Source of the DNA: Izemoplasma sp964435595
Lineage (GTDB): Bacteria > Bacillota_I > Bacilli_A > Izemoplasmatales > Izemoplasmataceae
Assembly (NCBI GenBank): GCA_964435595.1
Contig: CAYSZV010000019.1
Span: forward strand, 1-41,845
Direction of reading: 5' to 3'
DNA: 41,845 nucleotides
Made by a program: the position numbers and the translations under genes. Below the pieces are notes generated by a model that was not told the origin of the DNA, searched no databases, and saw only the letters and a program-made list of their open reading frames with translations. Shown one piece after another: positions 1-8,267 of this stretch. Each line of letters starts with the position of its first letter. Within the stretch, counting starts at the first letter, position 1.

Positions 1-2
1 CT

Positions 3-287
3 GAAACGATGTCTGTTTCATTATTAGGTGGATACGATAAATATGGTAGATTTTATGGAAGTGGAAATGGTGGGATCACAAATTGTGATAATGAGTACAA
101 TCTTTTCGAAGATGATCATTATTATCTAGTGATTCTCTATGAAGGAAATGGATATAATCATGGTAGGTACAGATCTGAATTAGTTGAATACGATGAATCA
201 GTTGGTCCTTATGAACAATCTGATACCATTGTTAACATATTTAGTTCATACGGAATTATTGAGGGAGAGGAAACCACATATCAGTAA
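3..287 (+). CDS. C-terminal fragment of an unknown protein (5' partial)
   Basis: The reading frame is open from the left edge of the window to TAA at 285-287, so this is probably the 3' end of a longer gene. An internal ATG at 9 exists, but no ribosome binding site can be seen because the window begins there. The visible 94 or so residues are rich in Gly, Tyr, Asp and Asn, with no transmembrane segment and no motif I recognise. That composition fits an exported or surface protein, but this is only an impression. An intrinsic terminator follows at 317-345. Function unknown. Confidence 0.55.
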   Translation, partial: ETMSVSLLGGYDKYGRFYGSGNGGITNCDNEYNLFEDDHYYLVILYEGNGYNHGRYRSELVEYDESVGPYEQSDTIVNIFSSYGIIEGEETTYQ

Positions 288-316
288 GAATTTGGTGTCA
301 TAACTATTAAAAGACT

Positions 317-345
317 AAAAAATAGGACGAAATGTCCTATTTTCT
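317..345 (+). terminator. Intrinsic terminator after the left-edge gene
   Basis: An 8-bp stem AATAGGAC / GTCCTATT (321-328 with 334-341) has a 5-base loop. It is flanked by A's on the left and a T-rich run on the right. Confidence 0.75.
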
Positions 346-358
346 TTTGGAAGTCCTG

Positions 359-386
359 TTTACTTTTTTCACCTGTGTTGTATAAT
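359..386 (+). promoter_or_regulatory. Promoter of the small membrane protein gene
   Basis: A -35-like TTTACT (359-364) and a -10 TATAAT (381-386) are separated by 16 bases. They lie 36 bases upstream of the ATG at 422, just after the preceding terminator. Confidence 0.55.
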
Positions 387-421
387 TAGGGATATATAAA
401 AATTAGTGGAGGAGAGAAAAC

Positions 422-775
422 ATGGATAGTAGAGGAGTTTCAAATGTAAGGAATGCAGGGATTATACTGGCTGTTATAACAGTGATTTCATTGTTTCTAT
501 CATTGTTTATTATTATTTCAGATATTTCATTGATTCTTGTAGTGCTTTTATCTTTAGCTTTAAGAGTAGGCTTGCTGGTTTTGATCTTTTATGGTCTAAA
601 GAGAGTGACAAATCATTTTGAAGAAAAATGGGGTATTGTCTTCATGGTTGTCGCAATTGTGTTACTAATATTTGAAGTGCTTTCATTTGATGGTAGCTAT
701 TTGTTTGGAGTATTAAAAATTGTTGCATATGTATATTTATTCATTGGTGGAAACCAAATTAGAAATTTAGATTAA
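422..775 (+). CDS. Small four-helix integral membrane protein, unknown function
   Basis: The gene encodes 117 residues. The start is supported by GGAGGAGA about 6 bases upstream. After a short polar N-terminus, four hydrophobic stretches follow (about residues 12-35, 37-60, 69-88 and 93-113), so nearly the whole protein is membrane-embedded. A basic/acidic loop (RVTNHFEEKW) lies between helices 2 and 3. There is no catalytic motif, metal-binding cluster or signal peptidase site that I can see. It is monocistronic, with its own promoter at 359-386 and a strong terminator at 777-805. I do not recognise the family. Confidence 0.7.
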   Translation: MDSRGVSNVRNAGIILAVITVISLFLSLFIIISDISLILVVLLSLALRVGLLVLIFYGLKRVTNHFEEKWGIVFMVVAIVLLIFEVLSFDGSYLFGVLKIVAYVYLFIGGNQIRNLD

Positions 776-776
776 T

Positions 777-810
777 AAAAAAGACGTTTGATAAAAACGT
801 CTTTTTATTT
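777..810 (+). terminator. Intrinsic terminator
   Basis: A perfect 12-bp stem AAAAAGACGTTT (777-788) / AAACGTCTTTTT has a small A-rich loop and a T-run. It immediately follows the stop codon at 773-775. Confidence 0.85.
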
Positions 811-880
811 CGTTTTTTTGAAAATGACTGAATGTGAAAACCGCAAGATAAAACTGGAAACAACGAAAAAATAATAGTGT

Positions 881-913
881 TTGAATGTAAGCGTTTTTGT
901 GATATGATATAAT
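881..913 (+). promoter_or_regulatory. Promoter of the ora-arc operon
   Basis: TATAAT at 908-913 is preceded by TG one base upstream (905-906), an extended -10. A TTGAAT at 881-886 could serve as -35 for the overlapping TATGAT at 903-908 (16-base spacing). Transcription should start near 919-921, right at the palindrome 920-939. No other promoter is evident between here and 10198. Confidence 0.6.
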
Positions 914-919
914 GTAGTT

Positions 920-939
920 AAAGTATATTTATATACTTT
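920..939 (+). promoter_or_regulatory. 20-bp palindrome at the ora-arc transcription start
   Basis: AAAGTATA TTTA TATACTTT is a perfect 8-bp inverted repeat with a 4-base centre. It lies directly after the -10 and about 27 bases before the oraS start. Its position suits either a repressor operator (an arginine-type regulator would make sense for this pathway) or a 5' mRNA hairpin. The sequence alone does not decide between them. Confidence 0.5.
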
Positions 940-966
940 TATATATATAATATAGGAGGTTTACTC

Positions 967-1332
967 ATGCAAGAACGCAAAGATGACTTTCAAAGTCGAA
1001 GAGAACATTTGAAGCACATGAGTGATCAGGAATTAAGAACTTACTTCTTAGAATTAAGTGATAAGATTGTAGATCCATTATTAGATTTAGCATACAAACA
1101 TACGTCTAAATCAATTGAACGTTCGATTCTTTTAAGAATGGGATTTTCAAGTATAGAAGCAAAAGCAATTGTAGATCATATCAGTGAGAACAATTTATTA
1201 AGTAAGGGTGCAGGACATTGTGTCTATGTCGTGTCTAAAAACAAAGGTCTAGGAATACATGAAGCAGGATTGAAGATTCAAGATGGCGATGAAATCGACT
1301 ACTTAATGGAGTATTTTAAAGTCTATGAATAA
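967..1332 (+). CDS. oraS: D-ornithine 4,5-aminomutase, small subunit OraS
   Basis: The gene encodes 121 residues, the usual size of the OraS subunit. The recognisable core includes DDFQSRREHL near the N-terminus, IVDPLLDLAYKHTSKSIERS, and LRMGFSSIEAKAIVDH followed by LLSKGAGHCVY. OraS pairs with OraE to form the B12- and PLP-dependent enzyme that moves the terminal amino group of D-ornithine to C4, giving 2,4-diaminopentanoate. The start follows TAGGAGG at 952-958. It is the first gene of the operon, and its stop overlaps the oraE start by 8 bases, so translational coupling of the two subunits is likely. Identification is by sequence recognition and by the adjacent oraE. Confidence 0.92.
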   Translation: MQERKDDFQSRREHLKHMSDQELRTYFLELSDKIVDPLLDLAYKHTSKSIERSILLRMGFSSIEAKAIVDHISENNLLSKGAGHCVYVVSKNKGLGIHEAGLKIQDGDEIDYLMEYFKVYE

Positions 1333-3532
1333 TCTAAAGCCAAATGAAAAACTAGATATTCGTAATATCTTAAAAGACCTAGACAAATATGTACCGAATA
1401 AGCGAGGATGGATATGGAGAGATATCTCCCCTCAAACAATTGGAGAGTTTACTTATGTGCAAGCGTCTCCTTCACTGAAAAACTATGTACCATTACCAAG
1501 TGCCAGAGGACTTGGTAATATTGATCCACAGCCTGATAGTGTCATAACAACTGAAATTGCTTCAGGACGTTTTGAAGATGATATTAGAAGAATGAGAATG
1601 GCAGCATGGCATGGCGCAGACCATGTGATGGTAATCAGAACAGCCGGACAATCTCATTTTGACGGACTCTTAGAAGGAACACCACAAGGAATTGGTGGAA
1701 TTCCTGTAACACGTAAACAATTACGTGCCCAAAGAAAAGCCTTAGATATTATTGAAGAAGAAGTGGGAAGACCAATCAACTATCATTCTTATGTATCTGG
1801 AGTAGCAGGACCTGAGATTGCTGTATTGTTCACAGAAGAAGGAGTGAATGGTGCCCATCAAGATCCACAATATAATGTACTATATAGAAACATCAATGCG
1901 ATTCGTTCGTATGTCGATGCAGCAGAAAGTAAAAAAGTAATGGCATATGCTGGTATGGCACAAATCGATGGTGCACATAATGCCAATGCAACGGCCAGAG
2001 ATGCATGGAAAGTAATGCCAGAATTATTGGTACAACATATTATCAATTCGAAGTTTAGTGAAAAAGTTGGAATCAAGAAAGAAAACATTTGTTTATCTAC
2101 TGTCCCTCCAGCAGCGTCACCAACTCCGGATTTGAAATTGAATTTACCGTACGCAGTAGCCTTAAGAGAATTCTTAAGTGATTATAAAATGCGTGCACAA
2201 ATGAATACAAAGTATATGGATAGTAGTACACGTGAAGCAACTGTAACACATGTACTAAACTTATTGATCTCACGATTAACAAGTGCTGATATTCAATCAA
2301 CGATTACACCTGATGAAGGACGTAATGTGCCATGGCATATCTATAATATTGAAGCCTTGGATACTGCCAAACAAGCAATGGTTGGTATGGATGATTTATT
2401 AAGTATGGTTGAATTGAAAGAGACAGGATACTTACAAGATAAGAAACGTGAAATCCAAGAACGTTCGATTTTAATGATGGAAGAAATCATTGAAATGGGA
2501 GGATACTTCACTGCTGTTGAAGCGGGAATGTTTGTTGATAGTGGAGAATATCCAGAACGTAATGGAGATGGAATTTCTAGAGATATGAATGGTGGAGTAG
2601 GAGCTGGAACAGTTGTTAGAAGAGATGAAGATTACTTTGCACCCGTTACTGCTCACTATGGATATAACAATGTCGCACAATATGATAAAAATGCAATAGA
2701 TGATCCGGCATCATTGATTGGTGGATGTACATTTGAACATCCAGAGATGATCAAATTCATTGATGAATTAGATGATACAGATAATGTCTATCTAAGAATG
2801 GACAAATCAGAGCCATATCGAAGTGGTGGAAAACTAAAGCCTGAAGTACAATGGCTTGGAGATGGAACAGTAGTTGTTGATTTATTCTTCTCAACAGATA
2901 TCCGTACCGCAGAAGCTGCGGCACTGGTAACAGGAGAAAAAATGAATCTTGTTGATTGTGAAGTGATTCATAAAGAAGTTCTTCATCCAGTCGAAGGAAC
3001 ACGTATTCAAATCAAAGGTACCTTTAATGTTGATATCGATATTGATTCATTGGTATTACCTGAGATTGTTAAATCTCATGGAGAAGATGATGTCATCAAC
3101 TATGTGAAGAAACATCCAATTAAAGTCGTTGCGGGTACCGCAGGAAATGATGAACACAGTGTTGGTATCAGAGAAGTGTTAGATATCAAACATGGTGGAA
3201 TCGAAAAATATGGTATCAAGTATGAATATCTAGGAACATCAGTTCCAATTGAGAAATTTGTTGATGCCGCAATTGAAACAAAATCAAATGTAATCATGAT
3301 GTCGACGATTATAAGTCATGATGATACACATTATAAAAATATGTTGAAGCTACATAATTATGCAGTAGAAAAAGGAGTAAGAGATCAATTGATCTTAATT
3401 GCTGGTGGAACACAAGTTACACCTGAACTTGCTCGTAAAAATAAAATGGATCAAGGATTTGGACGTGGAACAAAAGGAATCCATATCGCAAGTTTCATTT
3501 TAGATAAACATAAGGAAATGAACAGTAAATAG
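1325..3532 (+). CDS. oraE: D-ornithine 4,5-aminomutase, large catalytic subunit OraE
   Basis: The gene encodes 735 residues, the normal OraE length. The N-terminal two thirds form the TIM-barrel part (for example RMRMAAWHGADHVMVIRTAGQSHFDG written in segments around residues 92-118). The C-terminal Rossmann part carries the cobalamin motif D-x-H-x-x-G, with H611 the expected lower cobalt ligand. Lys622 lies 11 residues after that His, the same spacing as the PLP-binding lysine (K629) after H618 in the characterised clostridial enzyme, so the active site looks complete. It acts with OraS on D-ornithine made by Orr in this operon. ATG 1325 lies inside the end of oraS. TAG at 3530-3532 overlaps the next start by one base. 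Confidence 0.95.
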   Translation: MNNLKPNEKLDIRNILKDLDKYVPNKRGWIWRDISPQTIGEFTYVQASPSLKNYVPLPSARGLGNIDPQPDSVITTEIASGRFEDDIRRMRMAAWHGADHVMVIRTAGQSHFDGLLEGTPQGIGGIPVTRKQLRAQRKALDIIEEEVGRPINYHSYVSGVAGPEIAVLFTEEGVNGAHQDPQYNVLYRNINAIRSYVDAAESKKVMAYAGMAQIDGAHNANATARDAWKVMPELLVQHIINSKFSEKVGIKKENICLSTVPPAASPTPDLKLNLPYAVALREFLSDYKMRAQMNTKYMDSSTREATVTHVLNLLISRLTSADIQSTITPDEGRNVPWHIYNIEALDTAKQAMVGMDDLLSMVELKETGYLQDKKREIQERSILMMEEIIEMGGYFTAVEAGMFVDSGEYPERNGDGISRDMNGGVGAGTVVRRDEDYFAPVTAHYGYNNVAQYDKNAIDDPASLIGGCTFEHPEMIKFIDELDDTDNVYLRMDKSEPYRSGGKLKPEVQWLGDGTVVVDLFFSTDIRTAEAAALVTGEKMNLVDCEVIHKEVLHPVEGTRIQIKGTFNVDIDIDSLVLPEIVKSHGEDDVINYVKKHPIKVVAGTAGNDEHSVGIREVLDIKHGGIEKYGIKYEYLGTSVPIEKFVDAAIETKSNVIMMSTIISHDDTHYKNMLKLHNYAVEKGVRDQLILIAGGTQVTPELARKNKMDQGFGRGTKGIHIASFILDKHKEMNSK

Positions 3533-4896
3533 TGAGAGTAGATGTTTTAGTCGCAGAAATCGGATCTACTACAACACTCGTAAATGCATTCAACATACAT
3601 TCTGAAACACCAAAATTCTTAGGACGTGGTGTTGCAAATACCACAGTAAATACAGATGTTACAGAAGGACTTCAATTGGCAATTGAAGACCTTTCTAACG
3701 GACTAGGTGTTGAAACAATCGAATATGATGAGATGTTTGCTTCAAGTTCTGCCGCTGGTGGATTAAAAATGACCGTACATGGACTTGTTTATGAAATGAC
3801 GGTACGTGCTTCGAAAGAAGCTGCATTAAACGCAGGGGCTAATATTCACTTGATTACTGCGAATAAGATTACAGAAAGAGATCTAAAGAAAGTAAAGAAC
3901 TTGCGTCCCAATATTATATTGGTCGCAGGTGGAACCGACTATGGGGAACGAGATACTGCCTTATATAATATTGAGAAGTTATTAGAACTCGATCTTGATG
4001 TTCCAATCATTTATGCTGGAAACATTGAGAATCAAGATGAAATCTCAGAGATGTTCAGGGATGCTAATAAATTACCTTTACTAAAGATGGTAGAAAATGT
4101 CTATCCAAGAGTAGACTATTTAAACATATTACCCCTAAGAAAAGCAATCTATGAAACATTTGAAGAACATATCATTCATGCCAAAGGGATGAATCATATT
4201 AAAGAGATGGTTAACCAAAGTATCATGCCAACACCGGGAAGTGTGATGGAATCTACTCTTATCTTAAGAGAGACAATTGGAAACATTATGACAATCGATG
4301 TCGGTGGAGCAACAACTGATATTCATTCTGTTAGTAATCCAAGTGATGACTATGCAGATTATTTAGAGGGTGAACCATTACTAAAACGTTCGGTTGAAGG
4401 TGATTTGGGAGTCTTTATTAATCATAATGAGGTAATCAAGTTATTCAAAAAAGACGAATTAATCAATAAATTGTCTATCGACCAAGTAAAACTGGATCAA
4501 CTTCTACAAGAATATACCTACATTCCAACCACACCTGAACAAAGAAAATTGGTCTTAGAACTGACCGGGAAATGTGTAACTGTTGCCCTTAACAGACATG
4601 TTGGCGACTTAAAAAGAGTCTTTACGACAATGGGACAAAAGGTCATTCCGGAAGGAAAAGACTTAACACAAGTGGAACATATTGTGTTAACTGGTGGTGC
4701 CTTAATCAATTTAGATGGTACGGAAGACATCGTAAGAGACTATATTGGTAAAAGTCCAACCAAATTGGTACCAAATAAGAATGTAAAAATACATAAAGAT
4801 CACGACTATATAATGGCTAGTGTTGGCGTTTTATCGCTAAAGTATCCAGAGGTAGCTGTGAAGCTTTTAAAGCAATCTTTAAGAATCGAGGAATAG
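3532..4896 (+). CDS. MutL/GlmL-type reactivase partner of the aminomutase (ASKHA ATPase fold)
   Basis: The gene encodes 454 residues starting at GTG, sharing its G with the oraE stop. The N-terminus VAEIGSTTT (residues 7-15) is the phosphate-binding loop of the ASKHA/GlmL family. A second family motif, DVGGATTDIHSV, lies near residue 260. Such proteins accompany glutamate mutase and aminomutases, where they are thought to restore enzyme with damaged cobalamin. They are often mislabelled DNA mismatch repair MutL because the glutamate mutase accessory gene has the same name; nothing here resembles mismatch-repair MutL. Its placement between oraE and orr, with a 1-base overlap and a 1-base gap, supports a dedicated role with OraSE. 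The specific activity is inferred. Confidence 0.85.
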   Translation: MRVDVLVAEIGSTTTLVNAFNIHSETPKFLGRGVANTTVNTDVTEGLQLAIEDLSNGLGVETIEYDEMFASSSAAGGLKMTVHGLVYEMTVRASKEAALNAGANIHLITANKITERDLKKVKNLRPNIILVAGGTDYGERDTALYNIEKLLELDLDVPIIYAGNIENQDEISEMFRDANKLPLLKMVENVYPRVDYLNILPLRKAIYETFEEHIIHAKGMNHIKEMVNQSIMPTPGSVMESTLILRETIGNIMTIDVGGATTDIHSVSNPSDDYADYLEGEPLLKRSVEGDLGVFINHNEVIKLFKKDELINKLSIDQVKLDQLLQEYTYIPTTPEQRKLVLELTGKCVTVALNRHVGDLKRVFTTMGQKVIPEGKDLTQVEHIVLTGGALINLDGTEDIVRDYIGKSPTKLVPNKNVKIHKDHDYIMASVGVLSLKYPEVAVKLLKQSLRIEE

Positions 4897-4897
4897 T

Positions 4898-5965
4898 ATG
4901 TATCCAAGACTATTAATAGACAAGGCAAAATTCAGACATAACCTACGATATCTATTAGACCAAGCTCATAGTCATGGGCAGACGGTAATGGCCGTATCTA
5001 AGGTTTTTTGTGCGGATCATGAGTTGGTAAATATCATGATTGAAGAAGCGGTAGACTTCATCGCAGATTCAAGAATTGAAAACCTGAAAGACATCACTCC
5101 ATCTGTGCCAAAAGTACTGCTTCGATTACCAATGTTTTCCGAAGCACATGATGTTGTAAAGTATTCTGATATCTCATTGAATTCAGAGTTTGAGACAATT
5201 GAAGAATTGAATCATCAAGCATATCATTTAGGAAAAACGCATGGTGTGATTATTATGATAGACCTTGGGGACCTTCGTGAAGGGATATTTGAGGAACTTG
5301 AAGTCTATGCGGTAATTGAAGAAGTTCTAAAATTAGAATATATTGAGTTAAAAGGAATTGGTGTGAACCTTACTTGTTATGGTGGAATCATTCCAACCCC
5401 TGAAATTCTCCAGAAGCTTGTGGATTATAAAACGGAGATTGAATCTAGATTTGATCTGTATTTAGAAATTGTAAGTGGGGGAAATTCTTCTAATATTGAA
5501 TTGATGATGAAGGGTAAAATACCGATAGGAATCAACAATATACGTTTGGGAGAGGCAATTGTTCTAGGTAGGGAAACGGCGTATGGTAGCGGTATCGAGG
5601 GACTATATGATGATGTGTTTACCTTAGAAGCTGAAGTGATTGAGGTAAAGAAAAAGCCTTCTATGCCAATTGGTACAATTGGGATGAACGCATTTGGTAA
5701 AACCCCTGAGTTTGAAGATAAGGGTGAACGAATAAGAGCAATCATTGGAATCGGAAAACAAGATGTTGATCACAATGAATTGATGCCTTATGATACAATC
5801 AAAGCAATTGGAAGCTCTAGTGATCATATTATATTAGATGTTAGTGATGGATATAACAACTATTCGATTGGTGATCAAGTATTATTTAAATTAACATATG
5901 GGTCTGTATTAAGTTTGTTTACTAGTCCGTATGTAAAGAGGTTGTATTTAGATGAATCGTTATAG
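4898..5965 (+). CDS. orr: Ornithine racemase (PLP, alanine-racemase fold)
   Basis: The gene encodes 355 residues. The start MYPRLLIDKAKFRHNL, the PLP lysine K35 in MAVSKVFC, ADSRIENL, LLRLPM, VDLGDLREGI, GTNLTCYGG-like GVNLTCYGG, SGGNSSN and RLGEAIVLGRETAYG match the ornithine racemase branch of the fold-type III family as I know it from clostridia, rather than true alanine racemase. It converts L-ornithine, the product of the arginine deiminase branch encoded downstream, into D-ornithine for OraSE. It starts one base after the reactivase stop, and its 3' end overlaps alr by 14 bases. It is cytoplasmic with no signal peptide. Confidence 0.9.
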   Translation: MYPRLLIDKAKFRHNLRYLLDQAHSHGQTVMAVSKVFCADHELVNIMIEEAVDFIADSRIENLKDITPSVPKVLLRLPMFSEAHDVVKYSDISLNSEFETIEELNHQAYHLGKTHGVIIMIDLGDLREGIFEELEVYAVIEEVLKLEYIELKGIGVNLTCYGGIIPTPEILQKLVDYKTEIESRFDLYLEIVSGGNSSNIELMMKGKIPIGINNIRLGEAIVLGRETAYGSGIEGLYDDVFTLEAEVIEVKKKPSMPIGTIGMNAFGKTPEFEDKGERIRAIIGIGKQDVDHNELMPYDTIKAIGSSSDHIILDVSDGYNNYSIGDQVLFKLTYGSVLSLFTSPYVKRLYLDESL

Positions 5966-7031
5966 GAAAACAGTCGCTGAAATCCATCTAGACAATCTAT
6001 ATAGTAACTATAAAGCAGTTTCAGAGATCATACCTGACAAGGTGGTAATTCCCGTTGTTAAGGCAAATGCCTATGGACACGGTGCGGTTGAAGTTGTCAG
6101 ACATTTGCGTAGTAAGGGTGTGAACTTTTTTGCGGTAAGTTTGATTGAAGAAGCAGATCAATTAAGAAAAGAATTTAATGATATCGAACTCTTAATTATG
6201 GGGATTGTCCATAAAGAAGAATTCACTCATTGTGCAGAGAACAATTATACTATTACGATTTCCAACATTGATCAAGTAGATGGATGTATGGAATTGTATT
6301 CTTTATTAAAAGTTCATCTCAAGGTAGATACAGGAATGAATCGTCTTGGATTCAAAGATATGAATGAAATAAAGGATGTGGTAGGATTCTTAGATAGTCA
6401 CCAGTTTGTCAATCTACAAGGGATTTACACACATTTTGCTACTGCCGATGGCGATCTTCAATATTATGAAAAACAAAGAACACAATTTGAAACGATATTA
6501 AACGAATTAGATTATACATTTGAAATGATTCATTGTAGTAACTCTTCTAGTTCAATCAAGTTTGAAAAAGATATGGGGTATACAACTCATACGAGATTGG
6601 GAATTAGTTTATATGGATTATCGCTTGATCATGGAATGGAGTTTTTACAAAACACATTCAAGTTAATATCACAGTTTCAAGAAATCAAACACCTGAAAAA
6701 AGGTGAAAAAGTGGGATATGGTATTACATATACTGCAAAAGAAGATGAAACAATTGGAATCTTACCCTTGGGATACGCTGATGGATTCATTCGAAAGAAC
6801 CAAGGTGGAGATGTAGAAATTAATAACAAAAGATATGAAATTGTTGGACGTATTTGTATGGATCAATTATTTATTAAAATTGATGATTCCATTACCAAGG
6901 AAGATACTGTAGTATTAATGGGAGGTCTTGTCAGCATCGATGAAGTTGCTGAACGATTGGACACCATTAACTATGAAATTATTTGTAGTATTACATATCG
7001 TGTCCCAAAAATATATATTAGAAAGGAGTAA
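5952..7031 (+). CDS. alr: Alanine racemase
   Basis: The gene encodes 359 residues. VVKANAYGHGA contains the PLP lysine K37, and GYGITYTA carries the catalytic tyrosine Y256. GYADGF and GRICMDQ complete the Alr signature. It belongs to the same fold as the preceding Orr but is a distinct, canonical alanine racemase. The start lies inside the orr coding region (14-base overlap). Alr normally feeds D-alanine to peptidoglycan. Its position inside a catabolic operon instead suggests turning over D-alanine, which the next step of ornithine oxidation (the Ort thiolase reaction) is known to release with acetyl-CoA. That catabolic role is inference, because no ort genes are in the window. Confidence 0.92.
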   Translation: MNRYRKTVAEIHLDNLYSNYKAVSEIIPDKVVIPVVKANAYGHGAVEVVRHLRSKGVNFFAVSLIEEADQLRKEFNDIELLIMGIVHKEEFTHCAENNYTITISNIDQVDGCMELYSLLKVHLKVDTGMNRLGFKDMNEIKDVVGFLDSHQFVNLQGIYTHFATADGDLQYYEKQRTQFETILNELDYTFEMIHCSNSSSSIKFEKDMGYTTHTRLGISLYGLSLDHGMEFLQNTFKLISQFQEIKHLKKGEKVGYGITYTAKEDETIGILPLGYADGFIRKNQGGDVEINNKRYEIVGRICMDQLFIKIDDSITKEDTVVLMGGLVSIDEVAERLDTINYEIICSITYRVPKIYIRKE

Positions 7032-7034
7032 CTT

Positions 7035-8249
7035 ATGAAAATAAATGTATTTTCTGAAATAGGGAAATTAAAAACTGTATTACTTCATAGACCAGGAAAA
7101 GAGTTAGAAAATTTAACACCTGATTTATTAGAACGATTGCTGTTTGATGATATTCCATATTTGAAAGTTGCCCAAGAAGAACATGATGCATTCGCAGATA
7201 CACTGAGAAAGCAAGGAGTAGTTGTGCTCTATATCAAAGATATGGTAATAGAAGCATTGGAAACTCATCCAGAAGTAAAAACACATTTTGTCAATCAATT
7301 CTTAGAAGAATCATTGATTAAGTCTTCAACAGTTCGTTCTGGATTATATTCTTATTGTATGAATCTTTCTACTGCAGATATGGTAGAAAAAATGATTGTT
7401 GGAATTCGCAAACATGATGTGCAAATTACCAAAGGGGATTCTATCATAGATATGTTAGAGGATGAATATCCGTTCTATACAGATCCTATGCCTAACATTT
7501 TATTCCAAAGAGATCCATTTGCTTCAATTGGAAATGGGATATCAATTAATAAAATGTTTACAGATACAAGACAAAGAGAAACGATTTTGTCTGAATATAT
7601 GTTTCTGTATCATCCAATGTTTGAAAATGAAGAAATACCTCAATATATAGATCGCAATTATCGATATAATTCTGAGGGGGGAGATATGCTTGTGTTGAAT
7701 GAAGAAACACTGGCTATCGGAATCTCAAAAAGAACAGATCCAAGAGCAATTGAAAAAATAGCTCGTGAACTATTCAAAAGAAACACTAGTTTTAAAACAA
7801 TCCTAGCATTTAACATTCCGAAGACAAGAGCGTTTATGCATTTGGATACGGTTTTCACACAAGTTGACTATGGTGTGTTTACAATTCATCCAGGTATTAT
7901 GGAAAAGCTGACAATCTTTGAAATTACAAATGGAACAAATGGAATCAAGGTATCAAAAGTTGTAACAACACTTGAAGATATATTAGAAAAACACTTAAAA
8001 CGTCCTGTTAAATTAATCAATTGTGGTGGTGGTGATGTCATCACAAGTGGGCGAGAACAATGGAATGATGGAGCAAACACATTGGCTGTCGCTCCTGGAG
8101 TCGTTGTTGTGTATTCTAGAAACCATGTAACAAATGAAATATTGCGTCAAGAAGGTATCACAGTACTTGAAATTCCGTCTAGTGAATTATCAAGAGGTAG
8201 AGGTGGACCTCGTTGTATGAGTATGCCACTAGAAAGAGAAAAAATTTAA
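7035..8249 (+). CDS. arcA: Arginine deiminase
   Basis: The gene encodes 404 residues, typical for ArcA. It hydrolyses L-arginine to citrulline and ammonia. The guanidino-binding and catalytic set is complete: FQRDPFA (D160), EGGDM (E214, D217), H269 in HLDTVF, the GGGD segment near residue 332, and nucleophile C394 in GGPRCMSMPL. FQRDP replaces the more common FTRDP, a minor change. GAAAGGAGT lies about 6 bases before the ATG, and only 3 bases separate it from alr. No arginine/ornithine antiporter (arcD) accompanies it in this window. Confidence 0.96.
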   Translation: MKINVFSEIGKLKTVLLHRPGKELENLTPDLLERLLFDDIPYLKVAQEEHDAFADTLRKQGVVVLYIKDMVIEALETHPEVKTHFVNQFLEESLIKSSTVRSGLYSYCMNLSTADMVEKMIVGIRKHDVQITKGDSIIDMLEDEYPFYTDPMPNILFQRDPFASIGNGISINKMFTDTRQRETILSEYMFLYHPMFENEEIPQYIDRNYRYNSEGGDMLVLNEETLAIGISKRTDPRAIEKIARELFKRNTSFKTILAFNIPKTRAFMHLDTVFTQVDYGVFTIHPGIMEKLTIFEITNGTNGIKVSKVVTTLEDILEKHLKRPVKLINCGGGDVITSGREQWNDGANTLAVAPGVVVVYSRNHVTNEILRQEGITVLEIPSSELSRGRGGPRCMSMPLEREKI

Positions 8250-8267
8250 TTAAAGGAGTAGTATATT

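Noticed and set aside
3532..4896. DNA mismatch repair MutL
   Set aside because: The protein has the ASKHA-type AEIGSTTT and DVGGATTD motifs of the aminomutase/glutamate mutase reactivase group. It lacks the GHKL ATPase motifs of mismatch-repair MutL.
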